Of a stretch of DNA of 64,000 nucleotides, positions 9,710-17,814 are shown piece by piece. Every line of letters begins with the position of its first letter. The stretch's first letter is position 1. The stretch is from positions 300,055 to 364,054 of the forward strand of contig NZ_SUNB01000003.1 in assembly GCF_007570825.1 (NCBI RefSeq), in the 5' to 3' direction. Below the pieces are notes generated by a model, which saw only the letters and a program-made list of their open reading frames with translations, was not told the origin of the DNA and did no database searches. This DNA comes from Pleionea sediminis. Lineage in GTDB: Bacteria; Pseudomonadota; Gammaproteobacteria; Enterobacterales; Kangiellaceae. A program made the translations under genes and the position numbers.

Positions 9710-11308
9710 TTAGTTTTGAGACGTTGAAGACTTAGTATTCATGACTCTACTAATCGTCTGACTAAGCTTATTAATATTGTATGGTTTATCAATGATGCCG
9801 TCACAGCCCCAGCTTCTCAAGTTTTCGGAGGTTCGAAGATTTAAATAACCAGTCACCAGTAAAATAGGAATGTCAGGTCTAATCGACTTAATTTCTTTCA
9901 TCAACTCGGGGCCCATCAGCTTTGGCATGGAGTAATCAGTAATAATGAGATCAAATTTATCAGGAGCACTCTTAAAAGCCTTTAAAGCTTTATGACTGTC
10001 TAAGAAACTGGTAACGGTGTAACCAAGTTGTGATAAAACCTCTACCCCCATATTGTTGACAACAAGCTCATCGTCAACCAATAAAATATTTCCCTCTCCT
10101 AGCAAGAGTGACGGATGAGTTAAAGGCAATATTGCAGAGGATTTACCACTCATAATAGGAAAATAAATTTTAAACGTTGTACCTATATTAAGCTCACTTT
10201 CAACTTCAATAAATCCATCATGTTGCTTAACAATATTTGCGATTATTGATAACCCCAACCCGGTGCCGCGATGTTCATCTTTTTCTTTTGTGGTAAAAAA
10301 CGGATCAAATATTTTTTCTATTGTCGCTTCACTCATTCCGCTTCCATTATCAGAAACGGTTAAACAAATATATTGAAACGCTGTTTTAATTTCATTTGTG
10401 GAATCATAAGGCTGAGTTGAATCAAGTGATAATACAACTTTCCCTTTTTGACTGATGGATTGAATCGCGTTCAACATCAAATTTAAAATAACCTGATAAA
10501 TTTGTGAGGATTCTGCAGCAATGGGTGGTAAATCAGGCTCAATATTAAATTCAATTTGAATGTTAGGTGGTGCCGACGCTTTGATTACTGTCACGACTTC
10601 ATTGGCGAGCTCATCTAATTGAACCGCATTCAAACTGGGTATTGATGTCCGACTTATCACTAAAATCTTTTTGACTAAATCTTTAGCTCGCTTTGCAGAG
10701 TCTTCAATGTGATTAATTTTTTCGATTAGTTTTTCTGATCCTTTTAATTGCAAACGCAACAATTCCGAATATCCAATGATGGGGGCTAGCAAATTATTAA
10801 AGTCATGAGCAATTCCACCAGCCAAAGTACCCAAAGCTTCCATTTTTTGAGCTTGCTTTAATTGCTTTTCTAACTCTAACTTATCCTCCTCTGCATGTTT
10901 TCTTTCCGTAATATCGACAAAGTTTATAATCGCTTTATCAAGCTCTCCGTCATCAGAAAAAATAGGCGTTGCATTGACCATCACCCAGGTAATGTACTCT
11001 CGATCCGGTCGATTTACTCCCAGTACAAGATTTTTAAGTGTCTTTTTAGTCGCAAAAACTTGGCTCACCGGATAATCGCCAACCTGCATTACCGTTAAAT
11101 CTTCATGCAAGAAGCACCAGGCTTGATCAATAGCCCTCTTACCCGACATTTGCTCACGGTTCAATCCTAAAATATTTGACGCTTCGGGATTACTGTACAA
11201 AATACTGGTATCACGATCGTGAACAACAACACCTACCAGCAAGTCATGCAAAGTTGACTCAAAGTCTTGTTCACGTCCGAGACGCTTATTTTGAACTTTT
11301 TCACTCAC
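9710..11308 (-). CDS. PAS hybrid sensor histidine kinase with C-terminal receiver
   Basis: 532 residues without membrane segments, so probably cytoplasmic. Order: PAS domain (about 15-135), a coiled linker, dimerisation domain with phospho-acceptor histidine in GGIAHDFNN, HATPase_c with DNGSGMSE and GTGLGLSI, and a C-terminal receiver domain with VDDE, phospho-acceptor Asp in IITDYSMP, LVTGY and the lysine in IDKPYN. It belongs to the class that relays to its own receiver and then possibly to another partner. No partner response regulator is adjacent; 215 bases without a gene separate it from the PaiB-like gene. Confidence 0.92.
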   Translation of the reverse strand: MSEKVQNKRLGREQDFESTLHDLLVGVVVHDRDTSILYSNPEASNILGLNREQMSGKRAIDQAWCFLHEDLTVMQVGDYPVSQVFATKKTLKNLVLGVNRPDREYITWVMVNATPIFSDDGELDKAIINFVDITERKHAEEDKLELEKQLKQAQKMEALGTLAGGIAHDFNNLLAPIIGYSELLRLQLKGSEKLIEKINHIEDSAKRAKDLVKKILVISRTSIPSLNAVQLDELANEVVTVIKASAPPNIQIEFNIEPDLPPIAAESSQIYQVILNLMLNAIQSISQKGKVVLSLDSTQPYDSTNEIKTAFQYICLTVSDNGSGMSEATIEKIFDPFFTTKEKDEHRGTGLGLSIIANIVKQHDGFIEVESELNIGTTFKIYFPIMSGKSSAILPLTHPSLLLGEGNILLVDDELVVNNMGVEVLSQLGYTVTSFLDSHKALKAFKSAPDKFDLIITDYSMPKLMGPELMKEIKSIRPDIPILLVTGYLNLRTSENLRSWGCDGIIDKPYNINKLSQTISRVMNTKSSTSQN

Positions 11309-11524
11309 GATAAGCGCTTAAAACAAACTGTTTAATTATGGTGTTCACAAAAACACTCCACGCACAGCTTGATATTGATAACGACTGAAGAAAAACCGAC
11401 TTCTTACCTTTTCAAAATTAAATATCACCAAATAGAGATGACGTAACCTACGATTCGACAACAATTCCTTAATACAATAAGTATAGTTCAGTTTAAAAAC
11501 ATGACCGTCGATATTGATTAGTAT

Positions 11525-12136
11525 TCATTTTCCTAATCCTAAGTTTCTTGAAATCATATATCTTAACAGCGATTGCTCTTCTTGAGATATCGAGTTTTGT
11601 AATCCACTAACCACACCACGCTGATCCGCCAAACTTCGATGCTGCCCCAACTTTTCTTTACCCTCTATCGATTCAATCGTTAATCGAAAACCGACAATGC
11701 CTTTGTTCAATTTCTTCTGGTATTCAGAAGTGAGAATTTCAGGCTGCTCCAATAAAGAAGGCTCGTATTGACGAATCAACTTATTAACTAATTTTAATGT
11801 TGCCTCTGAGTCGAGTAATTCCGTTACACCGGTAACATGTACGCTGCTGTAATTCCAGGTAGGTACCGCAGGTTTTGATTCGTACCAAGTCGGTGAAATA
11901 TAAGCATGAGGTCCCATAAAAATGGCAAGTGCTTGTGCGTTATCTAAAGTTCTTGCATGTTCATTGGCAGCTGATACATGCCCCAGCAATGCTGGCTTAT
12001 CAGCAGATAGATCTAAAACTAAAGGAATTTGGCTCGCGTTTAAGTCAGAGGTAACTAAGGTAGCAAAACCGTAGGTTTTAATAAAATCATAACACACGGA
12101 AAGTTCTTCAATGCGCCATTTGGAGGGCAAGTGCAT
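11525..12136 (-). CDS. FMN-binding negative transcriptional regulator, PaiB family
   Basis: 203 residues with a split-barrel flavin-reductase fold signature of PaiB: MHLP at the N-terminus, AYISPTWY, then VPTWNYSSVHVTG, and a C-terminal helical tail. Family members in Bacillus repress sporulation and protease genes, but many homologues are unstudied and some may be heme or flavin enzymes. It is a single gene. Function beyond family level is inference. Confidence 0.85.
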   Translation of the reverse strand: MHLPSKWRIEELSVCYDFIKTYGFATLVTSDLNASQIPLVLDLSADKPALLGHVSAANEHARTLDNAQALAIFMGPHAYISPTWYESKPAVPTWNYSSVHVTGVTELLDSEATLKLVNKLIRQYEPSLLEQPEILTSEYQKKLNKGIVGFRLTIESIEGKEKLGQHRSLADQRGVVSGLQNSISQEEQSLLRYMISRNLGLGK

Positions 12137-12274
12137 GCTAGTTCGCTTTCTTTTTATAATAAACTTTCAACAATTTAGCATAAAACTTTAAATTTCAGTT
12201 AGTACTTCGGGCTTAACTGTCAGCGGACAAAAAATTGTTAACGTCCAGAACTCAGTTAATCAATCGAAATGATT

Positions 12275-13408
12275 TCAATACTCCAAGCCCACTCGATAAA
12301 TGACGGCATCATGATAACCGGTAATAACACGTTTTGTTCCAGTCAGCTCCTCATCCAATTCAGGATCGCCACTGTCGATAATTAACGGACGTCCTTCTAA
12401 TGCCTTCAGTTTTGACTTGGTTGCAATGACATGAATGTTATCCCAACCAAGCCTTCGAATGAATTGTGCAGAGATTTGTTGATTGCCTCGTCCTATGATG
12501 TGGCCTTGACCACCAATTAACGTGATGAATACTTCTAGTTCGTTACCCGCTGTTATCAAAGTGATTAAGTCGTGAGCCGTGACATCCGATTGAATGAGCT
12601 GTTGATTTTTAATGATATCAACACCAAGCAAAGTATTTTCCAGTCCGAGTTGTTCCATAATAAATGCGCAAGTTGAACCCGAACCAATGGCGTAATACAC
12701 GTCCGGTTCCATCGATTCGATAACATCAGCCGCAATATCATCAAGGACCAGTTCTTCAACCTCTTTACCGCCTTCCTTTGTAGCCTGAACAAACTGCAAA
12801 ACATCAGGGACATTCAAGCTGCCAAACGTGCGCGCTCTAACTTTACCCGCACGAAAAGCGTCTTCATCAATATCCATTACAGACGCTTCTTTCAACGATA
12901 ATAATTCACCCAGTGCTAGTTGATTAATAACAATGCCTGCTGCTTTGGGTGTCACTGCATATACGCCAGAATGAATTTTGCACCCCGCTGGAACTCCAAG
13001 AACTGGAATATCTTTTTCCAGCGCGGCAAAAACATCTCGTGCCGTGCCATCGCCTCCAGCGAATAAAATAATATCAATACCCTCAGCTTCCATTGCTTTG
13101 ACCAACCGTTGAGTATCTTCAGCAGTACTGGGCTGCTCAATACGCGCAAGAATGTCAGGTGTAAAGCCCGCTTCTTTTGCAGACCGTTCTCCCATATTAC
13201 CCGATGCCGTTAAAATGCGGATGGACGACCGAACTGATGGGTCAATCATGTTAAGCGCTTGGGTCGCTTTGTTCATTGCCAACTGAAGTGCACCACGCGC
13301 CAAAGCTTCGTCTCGAATGGCTTCGCCATCACTACCTTTCAGAGCAACACTGCCGCCAATGCCAGCAAATGGGTTAACGATAAGCCCGAGTTTAAATTGC
13401 GTCACCAC
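12275..13408 (-). CDS. ATP-NAD kinase-like protein
   Basis: 377 residues of the NAD/diacylglycerol-kinase superfamily. The GGDGTARDVF phosphate-binding motif, the N-terminal NPFAGIGG and the downstream VPAGCKIHS stretch match the predicted polyphosphate/ATP-dependent NAD kinase group rather than canonical NadK. It starts with GTG directly after the epmC stop (TAA-GTG), so the pair is probably an operon with coupled translation. In vivo substrate is uncertain, since a normal NadK may exist elsewhere. Confidence 0.85.
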   Translation of the reverse strand: MVTQFKLGLIVNPFAGIGGSVALKGSDGEAIRDEALARGALQLAMNKATQALNMIDPSVRSSIRILTASGNMGERSAKEAGFTPDILARIEQPSTAEDTQRLVKAMEAEGIDIILFAGGDGTARDVFAALEKDIPVLGVPAGCKIHSGVYAVTPKAAGIVINQLALGELLSLKEASVMDIDEDAFRAGKVRARTFGSLNVPDVLQFVQATKEGGKEVEELVLDDIAADVIESMEPDVYYAIGSGSTCAFIMEQLGLENTLLGVDIIKNQQLIQSDVTAHDLITLITAGNELEVFITLIGGQGHIIGRGNQQISAQFIRRLGWDNIHVIATKSKLKALEGRPLIIDSGDPELDEELTGTKRVITGYHDAVIYRVGLEY

Positions 13409-13948
13409 TTATATTTGCTCCATTAGCTGAGGGGATAATTGTGGTCGTCGGCCATTGTGGAATGTTCTTACCAACTGATCAAACAAACATTGTGCTCGCT
13501 CAGGCAAACCGCTGTGCCAATAATTCAGAAATTGTTGTGTCACAGCCTGACGAAATGTATCCGAGGGAGCCGCTTGTTCTTCCAGATTATCAGCTGATAA
13601 GTTAAAGGTATGCCCACACGCGATCGATAAAGCCCATTCGATTGCTTGTGGTTTCACTTCAACTTGCTCAAAAATCGATTGTTGATCCGCAGTACGCCCA
13701 TCGGGCTCATACCAATAACCAAAGTCATCGAGTTGGCGCCTCTCAGCACCGGCAATGCTCCAATGAGCAATTTCATGTAAAGCGCTGGATAAATAGTCTT
13801 CTCGCGAAATAATTTTTGCGGGCTCGCCCTCTTTTGCCGCTTGATAAAATGGCTCGTCACCACCAAACAACAAACGGGTATTGTAGGTCCGAAAAAATAG
13901 TGCCTCGAATATGGATTTTAGTTGTTTCAATTTGGCAACTTCACTCAT
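13409..13948 (-). CDS. epmC: Elongation factor P hydroxylase EpmC
   Basis: 179 residues matching the EpmC (YfcM) family, which hydroxylates the beta-lysyl-lysine modification of elongation factor P. The metal-site region SALHEIAHWSIAGAERR followed by DFGYWYEPDGR is diagnostic. It directly precedes the ATP-NAD-kinase-like gene with no gap. The genes for EpmA, EpmB and EF-P are not in the window. Confidence 0.9.
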   Translation of the reverse strand: MSEVAKLKQLKSIFEALFFRTYNTRLLFGGDEPFYQAAKEGEPAKIISREDYLSSALHEIAHWSIAGAERRQLDDFGYWYEPDGRTADQQSIFEQVEVKPQAIEWALSIACGHTFNLSADNLEEQAAPSDTFRQAVTQQFLNYWHSGLPERAQCLFDQLVRTFHNGRRPQLSPQLMEQI

Positions 13949-14358
13949 GCCATTACCCTACTTTATGGTAATCAATCTACCGGCGCTATTTTAAGCAATT
14001 TTGATTGAAATTCCAGTTGCAAAAGTGCGATATTTTCTCTCACAAAACATGAGGTTATCTCGACAAAATACTTGACTTGAGATGGGTAGCAAAAACATCC
14101 AAATATCTCAATAAAAAAAATTTTTTTTTTAATTTTTCTCTATTTTCAAGGATATAGCGGCCGATTGAATATTCCACAGCCATTTATCGATTTGTTTTGA
14201 TTTGGCAAAAAAAAAATCTTGCTATATATTGTGTTTACTATCTGGATTCCTCCCACATCTAGTGATTGTTGAAGTCAAACAATCAAGAGGATATCCACAA
14301 CCCAGTCTTGAGTTATTAACAGATTTACACACAGGCAAGTAAAAGGGATGCAATCACC
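13949..14358. other. Control region between epmC and nrdJa
   Basis: A 410-base divergent region. It contains a block of eight A followed by ten T (14113-14130), an A9 tract near 14209, the candidate NrdR boxes described separately, and a DnaA-box-like ATATCCACA at 14290-14298 (one mismatch to TTATNCACA). The nrdJa start at 14359 has AAGGG about six bases upstream. No cobalamin riboswitch features were seen. Confidence 0.5.
14219..14265. promoter_or_regulatory. Candidate tandem NrdR boxes upstream of nrdJa
   Basis: The 16-mer at 14219-14234 (TTGCTATATATTGTGT) fits the NrdR consensus ACACwATATATwGTGT closely. A weaker second 16-mer starts at 14250 (CTCCCACATCTAGTGA). Their spacing is 31 bases, about three helical turns, which is the usual arrangement for NrdR, the ATP/dATP-sensing repressor of ribonucleotide reductase genes. 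The second box is degenerate, so the assignment rests on box one, the spacing and the downstream gene. Confidence 0.6.
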
Positions 14359-16506
14359 ATGACTGCGCTAAAAAAACAAATAGAAGCTAGCAATTTCGAC
14401 ATCGAACTCCAAACCACCTCCGTTGATATCTGGGATACCAAATATCGATTAAAGACCAAAGATGGAGCGCCCGTCGACAAATCGATCGATGAAACTTACC
14501 AACGAGTTGCTCGAGCTTTGGCCGATGTCGAGGCCAAAGACAAGCAAGAAGATTGTTACGAGCAATTTTTGTGGGCACTCAGGCATGGTGTGATTCCAGC
14601 CGGAAGGATCATGTCAAATGCAGGTGCGTTAGCGCACAAACCGGCAACATCCACCATCAATTGTACCGTCTCTGGCACCATCGGCGATTCGATGGACGGC
14701 ATTCTTGAAAAAGTACACGAAGCAGGCTTAACACTCAAAGCAGGCTGTGGAATCGGTTACGAATTTTCAACATTACGTCCTAAAAATGCTTACGTTTCCG
14801 GCGCCGGCGCTTACACGTCTGGCCCACTTTCCTTTATGGATATTTACGACAAAATGTGTTTCACCGTATCAAGTGCTGGCGGTCGTCGTGGAGCACAAAT
14901 GGCCACTTTCGATGTGGGGCATCCGGATGTCATGGACTTTATTCGTGCAAAACGCGAAGACGGCCGATTACGTCAATTTAATTTATCGCTTCTAATCACT
15001 GATGAGTTCATGCAGGCAGTAATCAACGATCAAGACTGGCACCTTGCCTTCCCCTTGACCGAAAAAGAAGTTGAAGTTGATAACATCGATATCAAAGATC
15101 CAAAACAAGTTATTTGGCGCGACTGGCCGGCAAAGGACAGTTATATCGTTGACAAAGAAGGTCGTGTTGCTTGCCGCATTCACAAAACCATTCACGCAAA
15201 AAACCTTTGGAACATGATAATGTCAGCGACCTACGATTACGCAGAGCCTGGATTTATCTTGATCGATAAAGTGAATGAAAAAAATAATAATTGGTTTTGT
15301 GAAGACATTCGAGCTACCAATCCTTGTGGAGAACAACCATTACCTCCCTATGGCTCATGCTTACTTGGATCCGTTAACCTGACCAAGTTTGTTAAAAACC
15401 CTTTCAGTGAAAAAGCTGAATTCGATTGGGATAAGTTTAAAAAAGCCGTCAAAATTTTCACTCGCATGCTCGATAACGTAGTTGAAATTAATGGATTACC
15501 ATTAGATGGTCAACGCGATGAAATTTTAAGAAAACGCCGTCATGGTATGGGTTACCTTGGCTTAGGTTCTACTCTAACCATGTTGCGTAAAAAATACGGT
15601 TCAAAAGACTCGGTCGACTTTACAGAACAAGTTACTAAAGCGCTCGCAATGGAAGGCTGGCGAGCTTCTCTTGAGTTGGCAGAAGAGAAAGGCGCTGCGC
15701 CGATTATGGAAGAAACCTTTAAAGTAACCGGAGAAATGTTACGTAAACGTCCAGAAATGAAAAAAGATGGCATTAAAGTCGGCGATAAAATTAAAGGTAA
15801 AGTGTTGCATGCAAAATACAGCCGTTACATGCAGCAAGTGGGTCAAGAAGATCCAGAATTGATCGAGCAACTCGCCAAAGTTGGTGCACGATTTACTCAT
15901 CACTCATCAATTGCACCAACAGGCACAATTTCGTTGTCATTGGCCAATAATGCGAGTAACGGTATTGAGCCAAGCTTCGCTCACCATTACTCAAGAAACG
16001 TCATTCGAGAAGGTCGAAAGTCAAAACAAAAAGTGGATGTATTCTCCTTTGAGTTACTGGCTTATCGAGCGCTCATTAATTCAAAAGCAATGCCCTTTTC
16101 GGATCAAGAAGACGAAAAGCTGCCCGAGTATTTCGTAGCGTCAGATGATATTCAACCGATGCAACATGTGGATATTCAAGCCGCGGCTCAAAAATGGATT
16201 GACTCATCAATATCGAAAACAGCCAATGTGCCGACCGATTTTGATTATGAAAACTTTAAAGATATTTATCTTTATGCTTACGAGCAGGGCCTAAAAGGTT
16301 GCACTACCTTTAGATTCAATCCAGAAGTATTCCAGGGCGTTCTGGTGAAAGAGCAAGACCTGGAAAATACTACCTATCAATTTACGCTTGAAGATGGTTC
16401 AACTCTTGAAGTAAAAGGTAATGAAGAAATTGAATACGATGGTGAAACACATACTGCAGCCAATTTATTCGATGCCTTAAAAGAAGGCTACTATGGCAAG
16501 TATTAA
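14359..16506 (+). CDS. nrdJa: Class II (adenosylcobalamin) ribonucleotide reductase, catalytic subunit NrdJa
   Basis: 715 residues of the B12-dependent ribonucleotide reductase, which makes deoxyribonucleotides with or without oxygen. The redox cysteine is in STINCTVSG (Cys102) and the thiyl-radical cysteine in NPCGEQPLPPYGSC (Cys323); SSIAPTGTISL is also typical. The usual C-terminal TSCPD and zinc domain is absent and is encoded by the next gene, as in the split NrdJa/NrdJb of Pseudomonas aeruginosa. The start ATG at 14359 follows an AAGGG motif. Confidence 0.93.
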   Translation: MTALKKQIEASNFDIELQTTSVDIWDTKYRLKTKDGAPVDKSIDETYQRVARALADVEAKDKQEDCYEQFLWALRHGVIPAGRIMSNAGALAHKPATSTINCTVSGTIGDSMDGILEKVHEAGLTLKAGCGIGYEFSTLRPKNAYVSGAGAYTSGPLSFMDIYDKMCFTVSSAGGRRGAQMATFDVGHPDVMDFIRAKREDGRLRQFNLSLLITDEFMQAVINDQDWHLAFPLTEKEVEVDNIDIKDPKQVIWRDWPAKDSYIVDKEGRVACRIHKTIHAKNLWNMIMSATYDYAEPGFILIDKVNEKNNNWFCEDIRATNPCGEQPLPPYGSCLLGSVNLTKFVKNPFSEKAEFDWDKFKKAVKIFTRMLDNVVEINGLPLDGQRDEILRKRRHGMGYLGLGSTLTMLRKKYGSKDSVDFTEQVTKALAMEGWRASLELAEEKGAAPIMEETFKVTGEMLRKRPEMKKDGIKVGDKIKGKVLHAKYSRYMQQVGQEDPELIEQLAKVGARFTHHSSIAPTGTISLSLANNASNGIEPSFAHHYSRNVIREGRKSKQKVDVFSFELLAYRALINSKAMPFSDQEDEKLPEYFVASDDIQPMQHVDIQAAAQKWIDSSISKTANVPTDFDYENFKDIYLYAYEQGLKGCTTFRFNPEVFQGVLVKEQDLENTTYQFTLEDGSTLEVKGNEEIEYDGETHTAANLFDALKEGYYGKY

Positions 16507-16539
16507 CCAACGAATCTCAATTGTAAGGAATTAATCATC

Positions 16540-17229
16540 ATGGTACACAAAATTACTAAAAGCATTGTTGGTTACAAGGTTAAAAAACCTGACGCGCAAG
16601 CGGAGCAACCAGCAGCAGAAGAAGCACCAAAGAAAAGTGCTGATATCGTGCAAATGCACGAAAGTGTTGAACGCCCAGAAATGTTATTGGGCTCCACTTA
16701 TAAAATTAAAACACCACTATCAGAGCATGCACTTTATGTCACGATTAATGACATAGTGTTAAATCCTGGTACTGAGCATGAACTGCGTCGCCCTTTTGAA
16801 ATATTCATAAACTCTAAAAACATGGATCACTTTCAATGGGTCGTTGCTTTAACTCGTGTTGTCTCTGCTGTCTTTCGTAAAGGCGGAGATTGCACATTCT
16901 TAGCGGAAGAGCTTAAAGCTGTATTTGATCCTAAAGGCGGCTATTTCAAACGCGGCGGTCGCTTTATGCCCTCATTGGTCGCTGAAATTGGCGAAGCCAT
17001 TGAGTCGCATTTGAAAATGATCGGCTTACTTAAAGATGATGAGTTGGACGAACATCAGAAAAAGCTAATCGCAGAAAAGAAAGCTCAATATGAACAAGTC
17101 ACTGCCAAAAAATCGGAAAGTGAATTTCCAGAGGGCGCTCAACTGTGTAATAAATGCATGGTAAAAGCGTCAATTATGATGGATGGTTGCATGACGTGTT
17201 TGAACTGTGGTGATTCTAAATGTGGTTGA
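16540..17229 (+). CDS. nrdJb: Ribonucleotide reductase class II accessory subunit NrdJb (TSCPD domain, zinc-finger tail)
   Basis: 229 residues, 33 bases after nrdJa and preceded by AAGGA. A low-complexity Glu/Ala/Pro segment (20-35) leads to a TSCPD domain (about 50-165). The C-terminus has eight cysteines in a CxxC...CxxCxxCxxxxC arrangement (LCNKC, GCMTCLNCGDSKCG), matching the tail that is fused to the reductase in single-chain class II enzymes. That tail is thought to re-reduce the active-site disulfide and bind zinc. The operon ends at the hairpin 17286-17317. Confidence 0.88.
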   Translation: MVHKITKSIVGYKVKKPDAQAEQPAAEEAPKKSADIVQMHESVERPEMLLGSTYKIKTPLSEHALYVTINDIVLNPGTEHELRRPFEIFINSKNMDHFQWVVALTRVVSAVFRKGGDCTFLAEELKAVFDPKGGYFKRGGRFMPSLVAEIGEAIESHLKMIGLLKDDELDEHQKKLIAEKKAQYEQVTAKKSESEFPEGAQLCNKCMVKASIMMDGCMTCLNCGDSKCG

Positions 17230-17285
17230 GCAATGAATTTTATATAATAATGTAGACTGCATTATCCACCACAATATTCATTACT

Positions 17286-17317
17286 AAGCCCCCTAACACT
17301 GTGTTTTTGGGGCTTTT
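17286..17317 (+). terminator. Rho-independent terminator of nrdJa-nrdJb
   Basis: AAGCCCC and GGGGCTTTTT form a stem over a loop of about 16 bases, ending in a T run, 57 bases after the nrdJb stop. Confidence 0.8.
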
Positions 17318-17814
17318 TCATGTCTCGATGTCCTACTGATAACACTACCCTGTAATATTCTTTGTTGGCCCCATTCGCATTGAGTAAAACTTTTATCATC
17401 TCTCGATATATCAGTAGAAATCTTCATCAATAGTGCGAACTCAGAAAGATGCTCAAAAAAAGGTATTGGAATCTGGATCAATGATATTATCGCAGCCTAT
17501 TGCGCAACTTTGCTAGGTGCACTAAGCTCTAACGTTATTTATGAATCATCCAACCTAATTCTTATCATTTTTCTAGAGGTCACTCTGCTTAGTACATAGT
17601 TTAATTTATTAGAGCCCCAAAAAACAGTGATACGAGATTGACCTAAATACCGTGATTAAAATGTTCTTCTGCTTAAGCAATGTTGGAAAATTTTACGATT
17701 AACGTAAATAATTACGTTTAAGACACTTTTTAAAGATTTCGATGTTGAACGCTTAATTAAGAAGTGATTAATGAAAAACATTCTACAATCAACTAAATAT
17801 CCACCTTAAACTCT
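17318..17814. other. Intergenic region before the GGDEF gene, with a 12-codon leader frame
   Basis: Mostly without recognisable features and AT-rich near the right end. A short frame at 17771-17809 (ATG to TAA, 12 codons, MKNILQSTKYPP) has AAGAAG upstream. It stops five bases before the ATG of the diguanylate cyclase, which itself lacks a Shine-Dalgarno sequence. A 62-codon minus-strand frame near 17293-17481 overlaps the terminator and is not believed. Confidence 0.4.

Noticed and set aside
13949..14358. Cobalamin riboswitch upstream of the B12-dependent reductase
   Set aside because: No B12-box-like core or long structured leader was found, and the NrdR box pair explains control better.
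14387..14578. Minus-strand frames within nrdJa and similar antisense frames elsewhere
   Set aside because: Shadows of strongly supported genes on the opposite strand.
17293..17481. 62-codon minus-strand frame after nrdJb
   Set aside because: Overlaps the operon terminator and has no ribosome binding site.
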